Assembly: GCA_032622095.1 (NCBI GenBank) | Contig: CP136064.1 | Coordinates: 113,572,004-113,636,003, forward strand | Direction of reading: 5' to 3' | Source: Siphonodentalium dalli | Lineage: Eukaryota; Mollusca; Scaphopoda; Gadilida; Siphonodentaliidae | Length of the DNA stretch: 64,000 nt | Shown here: in pieces, positions 51,932-63,499 of the stretch | How the letters are laid out: each line of letters starts with the position of its first letter | Position numbering within the stretch: position 1 is the first letter of the stretch | Notes under the pieces: model-generated | Databases searched by the model: none | What the model was told of the DNA's origin: nothing | Seen by the model: the letters and a program-made list of their open reading frames with translations, nothing else | Position numbers and translations under genes: made by a program

Positions 51932-52623
51932 CAGGGCCTGATCCAGGTTTTATTTGGGGACACCGGTATATTTTCATTTGGGGACCTAGCACGATATGCC
52001 AGAGGCATATCCCGAAGGCCGGTGGCCTGAGATGGGGAGGGTCAAGGAGGGGGTGTCCCCCTCCAGGTTGTAGTGGGGGTACTGGGGTTCTCCCCCGGGA
52101 AAATTTAGAAAATTCAAAGGGCTGAGAGTGATTCTGGAGCTATCTCATGCACAAATTCACTTAGTTCTAAGCTCTATACATGGTCAGTTTTCCCAGATTA
52201 ATTTATGAATTTCATCCAACTACAGACCTAGGGATTTGAGAACATGAAATAGTCATGAGTATTGAGTAGTGGTCTCTGTTGCTTACTATGATAAGACCCA
52301 CAAAAGACAACTCTAGTGTAACATGTATGACACTCCTTGGCTGTGTAGATGGGACATTTAGCAGGGTTCATATTTTCAGGTGGCGGTTTGGAAACTTTAG
52401 GAGACATAAACATTCTGGGGTGAATTTGGGAGGCCCTGATTCACCGCTTTCTTTATTGCCACGAAAATTGCAACAAGTATTACATATAACTCTTTCAGTG
52501 CCAGGGCTGATGAGATCAGCCCTAAAATAATGAAAATTAAAAATTTATTGCTCAAATGGTCCCCAAACCCATGGTCCCCAAACCCGGTATATCGGCACCG
52601 ACAACGGCCTGGATCAGGCCCTG
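51932..52623. mobile_element. Element with CAGGGCCTGATCCAGG inverted ends, hAT-like
   Basis: CAGGGCCTGATCCAGG at the left and CCTGGATCAGGCCCTG at the right are perfect inverses. CAGGG-type ends are common in hAT transposons, but I see no clear 8-bp target duplication. Near both ends a TTTGGGGAC / GTCCCCAAA pair extends the symmetry. The interior has no transposase. Confidence 0.7.
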
Positions 52624-54745
52624 ACCATACTGACCCGCATTTAGGCCCAGGGGGCCTTTGTTTTATTTGAGCTAAAAAATCCAAGTGGGCTTAAACTAGG
52701 ATATGGCCCTTTGCAAAACAAAAGAAATCGGGACAGTAAAACTGATGAAATAGATGAAAGCCGATCTAACGCCGAATATTTGTAACTAGAACGATTTTAG
52801 TTATAAAAAGTCTCCAGTATTTGAGCCCAGATCTCCTTCATTTGGGTGATCAATCTCTTGAAATATGCACTCCAGAAATAAACATGTCTACCTCAAATGC
52901 TCAGTTTAGAGTGTGAGCAATACTAACGTTAATAATTTTTGCTATTTTCTAAGTTCATAAATCTGGTGAAAATCAATGGATGAAACCCAATTGACCCTTC
53001 TTACATAAAGGTGGCGGCATTGAATGCACGAACGGGATTCAAAACAAATCCACTACTCAATTACAATACAAAAGTACATACGCATACATGTGTGGTACAT
53101 GTGAGTGACATCATAAACATGGACTTGTTGACATGAGAAAATTTACATATATTAATTATACAGATGGACCATGGTCAATCCAGAAGTTGACATTTGCATG
53201 GTACATGGTACATGTATATACATATGTAAATATAAACAATAGTGATGTTAGGTTTCACGATTTCTTGGTTTTCTTTCGGTTTTATTTCAAAACCAAACAG
53301 CAACCTATATATTCTATAGAACCTATTCTTCTGGTTTTAAATAAGCGACACCGCTGGTCGCTTTTACAAGAGGTGTGGTTACTGTATACTTTGGCAGCTG
53401 CTATTTGCCACCGTTACTGGTAGCAGTTTCAATTCGGAACATGTGGGTTTGACATGAGCGATAATGGTACATATTGCCATTCAATTTGAAAATCACTGGA
53501 AAATTTCTGCAAATATTATACCATCTGCTCTATCCATATAGTAATTGGTGTATTGAGTAAAACCATAACAGAAACCAAAACCTGGTTTTTCTACAAAAAC
53601 CATACCAAAACAAAAACCGAAATGAAATTTCAAAACAGCACATCACTAATAAACAAGAAGAGGGGGATAATCTAGCAAATGTTTTTATATTGGACAAGTA
53701 TTTCTTGATGCGCGATGTGACTCAGTATGGTATCTGAGTTTAATACACGGTTGTTCCCAGAATTACAGTGTTCCTACTGTTCCATATTTACAAATGCATA
53801 TTATAACTACACATATACTTGTGAAAACATTCTATGATTATGACATGTACGTGTAACATAATAATATGTAACAGGGGACTAAATGTCAAATTGTTCCTGA
53901 ATTATGATGATGATTGATGAACATATACTCCCAATATATCCTGTTGATGTCACACAACGTAAATGACATTCCCTTCAACTATAAAATGGGACCTATAAAA
54001 TAAAAGCATCATCACACATGACAAAAGAAGCCCTCTATGTGACTGCATAAAACTTGCAAGTATATTCTGTTTAAACATATGGTTCTATGACAGGTTACGT
54101 GTAATAAACACAGAACAACATGTGTGTTAATGGGTTTGTCGATAAGGCACTTGTGCCATCGTGGAAGGATAGAACTTGAAGCTGTGCCAATTGTTCTATA
54201 CTTCTGTGCTAGCACTCGTGCCATATCACCAAACCCATTAAAGGCACGGGTGGCGTTCGTTGCAGAAATATTCATATCTGTTCAAATCGCCAAAATATAT
54301 AGTTTTGTTCATATCCCAAACATAATCAGCGCATAAATGGTATATTGTCGTCAAGACGTATGATGGTGTACGTAAACAAGAACCTGCTCGTGTTACAGAA
54401 GTTTTGCTTCTGTTTACATAACACAGCGCAATTCTACTGGTTAATCGAACACAAATGATATAAACGCTCTTTATTATTTCCATATCAGGAAAACAGTAAC
54501 AAATAATTCTCTTTATGTTTACCATATCCGGATCTAAACAAAAGTCAGGTTCTGTAACATTTTTTGCTTTTGTTTACATAACAAAGGAAAAACATTGGAC
54601 AATAACATACTGTTTATGCCATATTTCTTATTGGTATAAGAACAAAGTCTGTCTATATTTTATTATTCTTTCTGTTTATGGCGGTTTTTGATGGAGTTGA
54701 ATATTTTACCAGCATACCCACCGCCAATGCTGCCCGTATCTTTAA

Positions 54746-54996
54746 CCCTTTCTATGCTAAACACTTATAGAGAGTGGTTATCCATAAGTTATGTTCAGAT
54801 AATAAGTTCCATAGGTCAATTGTTTTTGAACTTGTTATCTGAATATTTTCCTCCATAAATAGGACTCCTTCTGTACTTGTTTTATCTGTTGTCTGCTTAT
54901 AACACATGGACATCCCTCCAGATGATTAGCAGACCACTCCAATGTGAACTTAATATTAAAATTATAACTGAATTGGATAATTCATTTAGTATAGGG
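54746..54996. mobile_element. CCCTTTCTATAC MITE family, TTAA on both sides
   Basis: CCCTTTCTATGCTAAACACT at the left and ...CATTTAGTATAGGG at the right, with TTAA at 54742-54745 and 54997-55000. Interior words GTTCAGATAATAAGTTC and AACTTGTTATCTGAA pair as in the other copies. It lies within the CDK11 intron. Confidence 0.88.
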
Positions 54997-55212
54997 TTAA
55001 GGGTCACATTGCGAACTTGGATGGATTATGTAGCAATAAATAGAAGAGGGCAGACAACATATATTTCTTGATGCATGTGATGTGACTTACATGTACTATA
55101 ACATGTGAGTGCGCATAACCAAATAAAGTATGCAAGAACCAAAAATAGAATACCAGTATATTAAAAAATCTTCAAGCCTTATTGTGATATTTTGCTCAAT
55201 AATTCAACATAC

Positions 55213-55405
55213 CAGAAGCTTGGCAAATGCCTTTCCTCCCGAAGGTGGCTTCGGGGAGTTCCCTCTATGAAAGCGAGGCTGTTCACTCTTTGCAGGCCAT
55301 GTTGGGAACATAGATGGATCAATTGGGGCTGGTACTTCTTGGAAATATTCGCTATTCAGTGCCTCGTCAGCCGTGATTCGCTTGGCTGGGTTGTACGAGA
55401 AGAAC
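55213..55405 (-). CDS. CDK11: CDK11 penultimate coding exon (end of kinase domain)
   Basis: Acceptor TTTATTCCTTTGTAG precedes the exon, which enters in phase 2 and reads FFSYNPAKRITADEALNSEY then FQEVPAPIDPSMFPTWPAKS, EQPRFHRGNSPKPPSGGKAF and AKLL. It ends at donor CTG|GTATGT. The P.kRIta.eaL...YF segment is the last helix of the CDK fold. The PIDPSMFPTWPAKSEQ.R..RG.SP.PP.GG tail is specific to CDK11 and absent from CDK10 and other CDKs. It is 193 nt (1 + 64 codons), consistent with the terminal exon in phase 0. Upstream exons with the catalytic core were not found to the right, so the previous intron exceeds 8 kb or the exons were missed. Confidence 0.95.
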
Positions 55406-55570
55406 CTACAAAGGAATAAAGCCATCATATAAATTTCATAGGTGCATTATCGAGCATGTTGTAGATATTTACTCATACTAAAAATTGACTTGGGTGTTTG
55501 ACAATTGAATTTTTACGTGCCTTAGACAAGTCTCCAAACAGTAATCAATTTTCCATGCTGCAGATAAACA

Positions 55571-56097
55571 AGCCTGAGTTTAGTGAGCCTGACATTTGCA
55601 GAATGAGGTACCCAGAGGGTGAATTTAGTGACACTATCCCGCATAGTGGGCTAGCATCACTAAATTCACCCTCTGGGGACCTCACTCTGCTTAGGCCTCA
55701 TCTTCTCTTTAAAGTTTCTTTATTACCAGATTTCTATAGAAACTTCTTCACATAGATTCAATTTCTTTTTTAGTTTAGTCTCTCTATATCCCCAAATTGG
55801 CAGACGACACATTGCATAATCGAGGTTCACAATAGGTGTACATCACAATATTCACCATGGCAGTCGTCTGCCAATTTGGGGATATAGAGACTAAACTAAA
55901 AAAGAAATAGAATCTATGTGAAGAAGTTTCTATAGAAATCTGATAATAAAGAAACTTTAAAAAGATGAGGCCTAAGCAGAATGAGGTCCCCAGAGGGTGA
56001 ATTTAATGATGCAAGCCCGCTATGTGGGATAGTGTCACTAAATTCACCCTGACTGGGGACCTCATTCTGCAAATGACAGGCACACTAAACTCAGGCT
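55571..56097. mobile_element. Large foldback element with 12-bp flanking direct repeat
   Basis: The ends AGCCTGAGTTTAGTG and CACTAAACTCAGGCT are perfect inverses. The ~240-bp arms pair almost throughout (GAATGAGGTACCCAGAGGGT, TAGGCCTCATCTTC, AAGTTTCTTTATTA, CAAATTGGCAGACGAC and their inverses) around a ~60-base centre. TGCAGATAAACA stands directly outside both ends (55559-55570, 56098-56109), a target duplication or pre-existing repeat. Long arms with a long duplication recall Mutator-like foldbacks. Each arm contains a smaller hairpin. Confidence 0.92.
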
Positions 56098-56109
56098 TGC
56101 AGATAAACA

Positions 56110-56715
56110 GTAGCTGGCTATACCATCATCAATGTGGCTCGAAACGGTACACAATGAAAATATCCGCTCATTTTGTCCAACATTTGTTTATTTGGAGAAT
56201 GACATTGAGCAAATTATCTATAGACAAGGGCACACCACAGAGGTGGTCCAAAATCAACATCTCATTATTCCTGTCATCTCATGCTTGAGAAGATCATTAG
56301 TTTCAAAGAAAGACAATAAATCAATATACAATAACTGGCTGAACAAGGGGTGACATAGCAACTTGTTAACATGTTAAAGGTTGCCTTTTTCAAAGGTACA
56401 CACAAGGTTACCACACAACAGACCAATATTTATCATTTTACAACCTCAAGCTAGGGAGGGGCAGACTGAGTGGCCTTTTAACTCTTAAACACCTGGTGAC
56501 ATGATTTGATGTATTTTGCATATATCTGGACCATTTTATAATTTATAGCACGTCACCAGTGTCCAGCAACAATTGATATTAGGTGGTAAATAGTTAAGGT
56601 GGTGCAGAGGTAGTATTTTCAGCATTGATGGTCAAAGCAAATATTTCAAAAACTTGATCTATCTTACAGCTGGAAGCTAAAACCACAAACTTATGAATTC
56701 ATCAGAAAGCTAGAA
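56110..56715. other. No gene seen
   Basis: No supported coding frame. It sits upstream of the known CDK11 exons and is probably intronic. Confidence 0.4.
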
Positions 56716-56721
56716 CAATTA

Positions 56722-56934
56722 CAGAAATGCCCTAAATAATCGACTCCTTAACCCCAGCAGAATTATGGGCAATTTTTCAGGATTTAGTCAGAAATATGGC
56801 TTGTAGCCATTCATCGGAGAGCTCTCACTGAGAGCTTTCCAATGAATGGCAACAAGCCATATTTCCGACTAAATCATGAAAAATTACCCATAATTATGCT
56901 GTGGTTAAGGAGTCAATTATTTAGGGCATTACTG
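56722..56934. mobile_element. Palindromic MITE with TA target, copy 3
   Basis: CAGAAATGCCCTAAATAATC and ...ATTTAGGGCATTACTG, with TA at 56720-56721 and 56935-56936. The arms match 7147-7363 with ~10% divergence. Confidence 0.9.
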
Positions 56935-57159
56935 TATCCAGTACAAGTATTGGTTTATTTTGCGGGAATTGACCAGGAAATGAAGGAGTACAAGCTTAAT
57001 GGACAGACGGACGGACGCTCATACATTTGGTCTTTAAGTGGTCTCTCTTTTGTTGTTTTTGACAGGTTTCACCACTTAAGACTACCACTTAACTTCTAAA
57101 TTGTACGGAATAACGAGCATTACATGTAGGTGGTAGTTTGACATTAGATGGTCGATCAT

Positions 57160-57385
57160 GTCAAACTTTCTTTTGGCTTAGGTTCCTTGTCTGACTTAAG
57201 GATCAAATGTGCACCCAGACAAAAGGATGAAGTTTGGTGATGATCGGATGAGGGATGTGGCCTGTCGGGTGTGCCAAAGCAATTTGTTGATGGACGCACA
57301 ATCAACGGCAAGCAGCCATGACTCACGTACGGACAACAGATGCCAACCCATGGCAATAACTCATACTTAACTTTGTCAAGTTGAG
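57160..57385 (+). mobile_element. Tandem-core element remnant ending TTGAGCTAAAA
   Basis: GTTTGGTGATGATCGGATGA, GGGATGTGGCCTGTCGGGTG and TGCCAAAGCAATTTG are the AAGATGGC-family core. The end, ACTTTGTCAAGTTGAGCTAAAA-like, resembles the hairpin ends of copies b and c. A short GACGGACG run lies earlier at 57004-57014. Decayed. Confidence 0.55.
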
Positions 57386-57785
57386 CTAAAAATATAAGAT
57401 TTCCTTACATTCTGTATGCATGGCAGTGTTCAAACTAGCATAGATAGGGGACTAAACATTGCCTTACAGTAATACACCATTATATTACAAGTCCTGTGAA
57501 AGCCTTCATGCATCAGCATTTCCTCAATTTCTACTACAGTCAAAGTGCTATGTGAGGTAGGATAACATCCGCATTATCATCGTGACACAGGTGTCAATGG
57601 TCAACCACCTTATCATATCAATTCTTATTATTAGATCCATAATAATATTACCTCGGAAAATATTTGTTAGTCTCCAGAGATCAATTCCCATGTACTCAGC
57701 CATGCTGACGACAGAGTTAATGCAACTGAGTCTCGCATCTTAGGTTCAAACAAACAGATCAGGGGATGGTAAATAAATATGTGAA

Positions 57786-57980
57786 CCCTTTCATTAATGT
57801 ATGGATTCTCCTATTCAGTTATAGGAATAAGCATTGAACTGGTATATTATTCTTTTGGTGGGGTGCAGATGACATCAAATTCCTATTCAGTCATTTGGAG
57901 GGAATGTTCAGATAACAAGTTAAACAAACGGCCTTAGCCTACGTGAACTATTCATCAATGAGTATTTAGTCATCAAAGAT
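57786..57980. mobile_element. CCCTTTCTATAC MITE family, inverse and diverged copy
   Basis: The left side, CCCTTTCATTAATGTATGGA then TTCTCCTATTCAGTTATAGG, matches the family right end inverted. The right side, ATTCATCAATGAGTATTTAG then TCATCAAAGATTTAA, matches its left end. The flanks are degraded TTAA sites. Confidence 0.7.
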
Positions 57981-58002
57981 TTAAGAAACATTGGGTAGTT
58001 AA

Positions 58003-58364
58003 CCCTTCCATGACTGGAGCTTCCTGAAATTTTTGCGAAAACCCTGTGCCAATGCATTCTCTTATATATGCGAGTCTCCCATAGGGAGCTTCTGTTGTTT
58101 ATTAACTCTTCCATGACTGGATCTTGCTGATTTTTTTGCCAAAAACCCGGTGCCAGTGCATTCTCTTATATATGCGAGTCTCGCAACAGGAACCTTGCAT
58201 ATGTAAGAGAATGCATTGGCCTAACAATATTTCCCATGAGCTTGTAAGCCAGTGCATTCTCGTATATATGCAAGTCTCCTGTAGCGAGACCGGAATACAC
58301 AAGAGAATGAATTATGACAGAATCTTTAATGCTGCATGTGAGTGCATCTCCCGTCATGAAAGGG
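58003..58364. mobile_element. TTAA-flanked MITE, CCCTTCCATGACTGG ends, with nested copy
   Basis: TTAA (57999-58002) and CCCTTCCATGACTGGAGCTT at the left; CCCGTCATGAAAGGG and TTAA (58365-58368) at the right. A second left end (TTAACTCTTCCATGACTGGA) starts at 58102. Palindromic cassette parts (AATGCATTCTCTTATATATG, GCGAGTCTC) occur three times. It is probably two elements of the 34382-34600 family, one truncated by the next. Confidence 0.85.
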
Positions 58365-58604
58365 TTAAAAGGCATTGGGTAGTTAAAGGGGTGATAACTC
58401 TTCCAACATTTTTATACCATCTTTGGGTAGTTAAAGGGGCGATAACTCTTCCAACATTTTTATACCGTGTTAACCCCTTTAGCGGCAGTGCTACTTAGAT
58501 GGGTCAGATGATGTCAGATGATTTGGGTCTGAAGAAAGTTTCTTATAGAGAATAATAAATTTCAAATGAAAAACTATAACAGTTATCGTCTGGAAACCAA
58601 AATA

Positions 58605-58945
58605 ATCAACAAGGGCCATAACTTGGGTAAACATGATCCAACCGAAACCAAATTTGAACTTGACCTGGGTAATCCACATACAAATTTTGAGAACAATCTG
58701 ATAAATAAAACTGATAGATAATCAACAAGGGCCATAACTTGAGTAAACACGTATGGTCCAATACCAAATTAGAACTTGATCTGGGTAATCCACATACACA
58801 TTTTGAAAACAATCTGATAAATAAAATTAAAGTTATCACCCGGAAACCATTTGGAACGGACGCATGGATAAACAGACGGTCGGTTGGACATTTCTATAGT
58901 CCCCGAAAGCCTAGTAATCTCTGGCTCTTGTCCCATTACGGGGAT
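58605..58945 (+). mobile_element. Tandem-core element with 3' hairpin, copy e
   Basis: Two ~120-bp units share CAACAAGGGCCATAACTTG, GGGTAATCCACATACA and AACAATCTGATAAATAAA. A short GGACGCATGGATAAACAGAC stretch stands in place of a full microsatellite. It ends with a hairpin pairing TAGTCCCCG with CGGGGATCA, plus an inner TAGTAATC-type pair (58898-58945). Confidence 0.65.
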
Positions 58946-58949
58946 CAAA

Positions 58950-60645
58950 ATTGTTGAAATTTTTCAACTGCTGTGCTTTCAACATCATGTGCATGATAGT
59001 CCATGTTTCCTTCCACGTAAAGCAGCTATTGATATCAGCAGTGCTAGATGTTGGTTTAAAACAGCACTATCACAACCGATTATAACAAACTGTTTTATGT
59101 CGAAGGAAACTTGACTACATGTAAGTGCAGAAGATCATCAAGAGACGATTGTGCTTCATTTTTACTACATGTATATCAGGATGAAATGAACAGAGAATGC
59201 TCTTTATGACAAGAGGAAGAAAAAATGGGCCATTTTATACTATATTTCCAGGGGCGGGGGGTGCATAAAAAAGTTGCGAGACGTGGGGGTGTTTTTTTAC
59301 ATTGCCATTTTTTTTTACACACACCCACCCTTTCTTGCATTTTTTTTTCATAAAATTTCGACACCCACCCCAAAACCCCAAAGCTTTCTGTTGGTCCCCT
59401 CTGTAAAAACGACCAACCGCTCTATATTGATCCCTTCTTTGAAAGACCATATTAAATGTTACTTCCTGTTTACAAACATGTGCAAGACAAATATTTTCTT
59501 GGCTGATAATTATGTGATAATCAGCAGTAATCAGCGATAATCTCAACTAAATTAAACTCTAAGCAATCAACAAAGGTAGAATATGATGTGATTATATTGG
59601 TAAATTTATAACCCAGCCTATTCATCTGTGTGAGTAGATGAAAAATATGTTGAATCCCCTGGAATGACAACAAAAAATAACTAGGGCCAGTGTTAGGGCC
59701 TATAATAGAATGAAAAATTACACAAAATTTAATTTATCTTTTCAGACATCAACCAGCATCATCTAGTAGGCCTAGAGCCTATAGTAATACCAAAATGGAA
59801 AATGTGCATATGAACCAGTGTACGAATTAGCTTTTATGTATGCCTGCATGACCACCGACCCGACCTCGCATTACGACTTAGGACTAGGCCTAAAATAATG
59901 TTTAACCCTATGTTTGAACGCGGATGGTCAATTTAGTGCCAAATCCATATACACGGATGTGCACTTTAGTGACATGTGACCGTGGAGACGAGGTCACAGA
60001 AAGTGTAACGTCATTGTGTTGGTGTAGGGAAGATAACTCCAATTTGGTCTTCTGTTTACAGTATACCGGCTGTACTCTTGATTTACTAATATATGTCTAC
60101 CTGTGTCTACTATATATTATTAACTATACATTATTCTGATACATTATGAGAATAATCAATTTTAGTATACAAAATACTGATAAAAATACTTATTTCATAC
60201 ATTACACTCATGCATCAACTAACTGTATGAGTAAAGAGACTGTCATGAAGTATAAGAGTTATTGTAATATTCTGTCATGAGTTGTTAGCTGATATTGTCA
60301 GACTGCATTAAGTTCACCCTACCCTAGAGCTATCTGAAGTATTTTTTTATTGAACTACACCATGAACTAGATAATTTTCAATATAAAAACTGCCAAGCAA
60401 GCTGAAACAGACACAATAAAAAAAAATTGCGCGCAAAACAAATCAATGAACATTTTGGGACCCACCCCCAAAATATTCACTATTTTTCCATTTTATATCA
60501 ACTTATGGGGGTAATTATAACAATATTGAATGTATTAGTGCTTCTCATATTGCAACAAGCCACAACATATAAACAAATATGTTTAAAACAGTTTATATTG
60601 GCATGTTTTTATTCCCGGAATGTGACAAAAGCAAGAGACTACTAT
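58950..60645. other. No gene seen
   Basis: Several short open frames exist but none has motifs, splice context or repeat identity I can support. A T/C-rich low-complexity stretch lies at 59290-59400. Confidence 0.45.
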
Positions 60646-60653
60646 GTTTTACC

Positions 60654-60980
60654 CTTTGGCGAGTAGAACAACATATATATCACTAGGGTTCGCAAGTGGA
60701 ACGACATATATGTCATTTCAGGAAGTGTCATTTTTATGTTGACATAACTTCAATTAATCATCTGATTTATAAATGAATTGCATAGGAGATATTTTTATTA
60801 ATATAATGTCCCAATGTATAAGTGCAATAGATTATGATAGCACACGTAAACAGAAAATACACATAAATTAAAACAAATCATTGGACCCTTATGATCCGAA
60901 CTTGTTATTAATTATTGCTATGACGATGATGTTAAATTCACGCATGACGTCATGTATAAGACATTATAAATACTCTCCAA
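60654..60980. mobile_element. Probable piggyBac-like MITE, ACCCTTTGG ends
   Basis: ACCCTTTGGCGAGTAGAACA at the left and ATACTCTCCAAAGGGTTAA at the right are imperfect inverses. TTAA is intact at the right and mutated at the left. An inner ACATATATATCACTAGGG / GACATATATGTC pair is near the left end. Confidence 0.55.
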
Positions 60981-61689
60981 AGGGTTAATTGCTGGCTTGA
61001 AAAGTATCAGTCGCTCTATGAGTCCCAGGCCATTTTCATTGGGAAAATTTGTGCCATAGTGGCTTATAATTCGATATATATATCTGCAAATGGAGCAAGA
61101 GGAATTGAAAATCAACATAAAATGGATGGTAAGTAATTTCATTCATTAGAAAACAAAAAGCTTTCTGTAACTTTGGAATTCCGCGGTCAGAAATTGGTAA
61201 TAAACCATTGGGAATTGGGCCCAACGATTATGTGGTTATAAAATAATTATTCAGTACCAACGACAGCACATGCTTTTGTTACTAAAAATCAATTATTTTT
61301 TTGGCTTTTTGGCTATGCATTGATTCTTATAAATACTGGAATGTGAAGCAATACCATTTCAGACAAATACCACAACAGGACGTCATAGCAAGAGATGGTG
61401 TTACCAGTAAATTCATCCTCTTGTAAATCTTTGTAGTGACATCTTATTAGGTAAAATAAAAGGTCGGCCGACCACAGTGTCCCTCGACAACGTGGCAAGT
61501 CGATGCCGCTTTGTTAAAGAAATTAAAAAAAATGTTGAAATGTTTTACGTCGAAAGGGTTAATAATTCCGTAAAAAAATAATTTTTCCGTCATCTATATA
61601 CATGTTGCACATCTCCAATATGTGGGTAACAATACTCTGAAGTTTCAAATATCTACGATCAAAGCTGTAGGAGGAGTTGATTACACCAT

Positions 61690-62190
61690 GAAGGTACCCT
61701 CATACAGAAAATTATAAAAAATGTTTCTCTGGGAAAAATCATTGGATCAAACTCAAATTCGAACTTGACCTGTATTTTGATATGAACGACCCACAAAAAA
61801 AAACCAGAATTTCCAATTGAACAATCCAAACTTGAGTTATCATCTGGAAACCAAAGAAAAAACAAGAAAAATTGAATTATCTAAGTCGAAAAGCCCATAA
61901 CTCTGCGAAAAATCATCGGATAAAACTCAAAACCTGTATCTTGATATGACTGATCCACATCATAAAAGTGAAAAAAGTGGAAAAAAGGGAAATAACTCCA
62001 TAAAAGAACATTGGATCAAACCCAGAATTGCAGAGCACCTGTGTTCTTGGTTGAGACATCTACATACCAAGTTTCAATCAAATCGGATGATCATTACTGG
62101 AGTTATAACCCGGACGCATGGATAGACGGACGGGACGCACGGACGGAGCTGATTACAATAGTCCCCCAAAACATTTTCGGGGGACAATTA
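61690..62190 (+). mobile_element. Tandem-core element with GACGG run and 3' hairpin, copy f
   Basis: Three units share AAATCATTGGATCAAACTCA-like words, CCCATAACTCTGCGAAAAAT and TTGATATGA..GA.CCACA. They are followed by GGATAGACGGACGGGACGCA and a hairpin GTCCCCC / GGGGGAC (62161-62185), then AATTAAA. Same order as the other copies. Confidence 0.7.
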
Positions 62191-62194
62191 AAGG

Positions 62195-63495
62195 GACTCA
62201 AGGCCTTCGAAGTGGGTTCATGCGAAATAATATAAAAGTCAAAACAACTATCATCAAGTACATGAAAAAAATTTATATATATATACATGTAGTTTGACTT
62301 TGTTTTCATTATTAATAGCTTTCCAATATGAGAGTTCGCATGTCAAAACCAATGTTATGTAAACATTACAGTTACAGTGGAACTTAACTGATAAAAGTCC
62401 AATTTAATAGTCTAGTAAGATACCAAATCTTTAATCAAAACACAACGGTAACCATTGGACAAAGATCAAGTCATAGAAAAATATGCCGAAAATCATATTC
62501 AGACTAAAATATTTGAACTTGTAACATGATTATTGATGTTTGTTAATAAATCACTGTAACAGTTTTGTTATTGGAGGACTATCAATAAGGAAGATAAGAA
62601 TTTTTTTTATCTATTTCTCCATGTTCTTCTTAGTGATGTTTATAGACTTTTATATATTTTTTTCACATTTATCTACTGCGAGTGCCTTGGGTCCCTTTAA
62701 CTGAGATGACAACACATTTTGCCTTTGATCGGTTGTGACAGATGAGATATATGAGGTGTTTTTTTTTTTCACAAGAATGTTTTAGGTATTGTCATGTGCT
62801 GTATATTATTCTCTATGGGGTGCCATCTGCGACTAGAATTTCAATGCATTATTTAGTGAAATCCACCTATCCATGATTTATCTCTCCTCTCCCATAAATG
62901 CCAGCAATTATTACTTAATAAACTACATCATAAGTTCACACAATATAGCAATTGCTGGGCTAGGTTTCAACGGATAACATCCATGCAACAATGTTTGGTA
63001 GCATAATAAATTTCGCCATCTGATGTGATTCATATTTATAATGACTTCAAGTATTCAATGGCTAGGATTCCATTGTATACATGAGTCAGTCGTGCCTCAC
63101 GTCAATGGGTATGGAATAAAAGACAGGTCAATGAATAGAAGTTTGAAGACACCCAATATACAGACTCTATACATATGTACTCTGAATAAACTTAGTGAAG
63201 TCATATAACATTTTCAATTTTCCCATACAGAAAAAACAGGCGCACTTTACTTTTACCAATTGGGAATATACTAACTACAAATACCTCTTTATTGTTTTAC
63301 GCAGATCACTAGAATATTAAAGATGTATTCAGGGTTTAATGCTAAAAAAATTATCATATTTTTTAATAGTTTCTGGAGTATAAATAAAATGTTTGGATTG
63401 AGAATTGCTACATAAAAGACACTATTTTGTTTGTTACTGAAATTTCTATGCATTTATCTAATCTAATCTATAAATGTGAATGTGTGTCTCTGACT
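62195..63495. other. No gene seen
   Basis: AT-rich sequence without a supported coding frame, RNA gene or repeat. Confidence 0.45.
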
Positions 63496-63499
63496 CTAT

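Larger units (their letters stand above)
49234..55212 (-). other. CDK11: CDK11 last intron, ~6 kb
   Basis: Donor GTATGTTG at 55212 and acceptor ...CTGCTCAG at 49234, both good consensus. It contains repeats and transposons listed separately (tandem-core units, a CAGGGCCTGATCC element, a TTAA MITE) and a C run at 50541-50556. A GTTTTGCTTCTGTTTACATA block is duplicated at ~54400 and ~54565. No internal exon is recognised, though an alternative exon cannot be ruled out. Confidence 0.8.
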
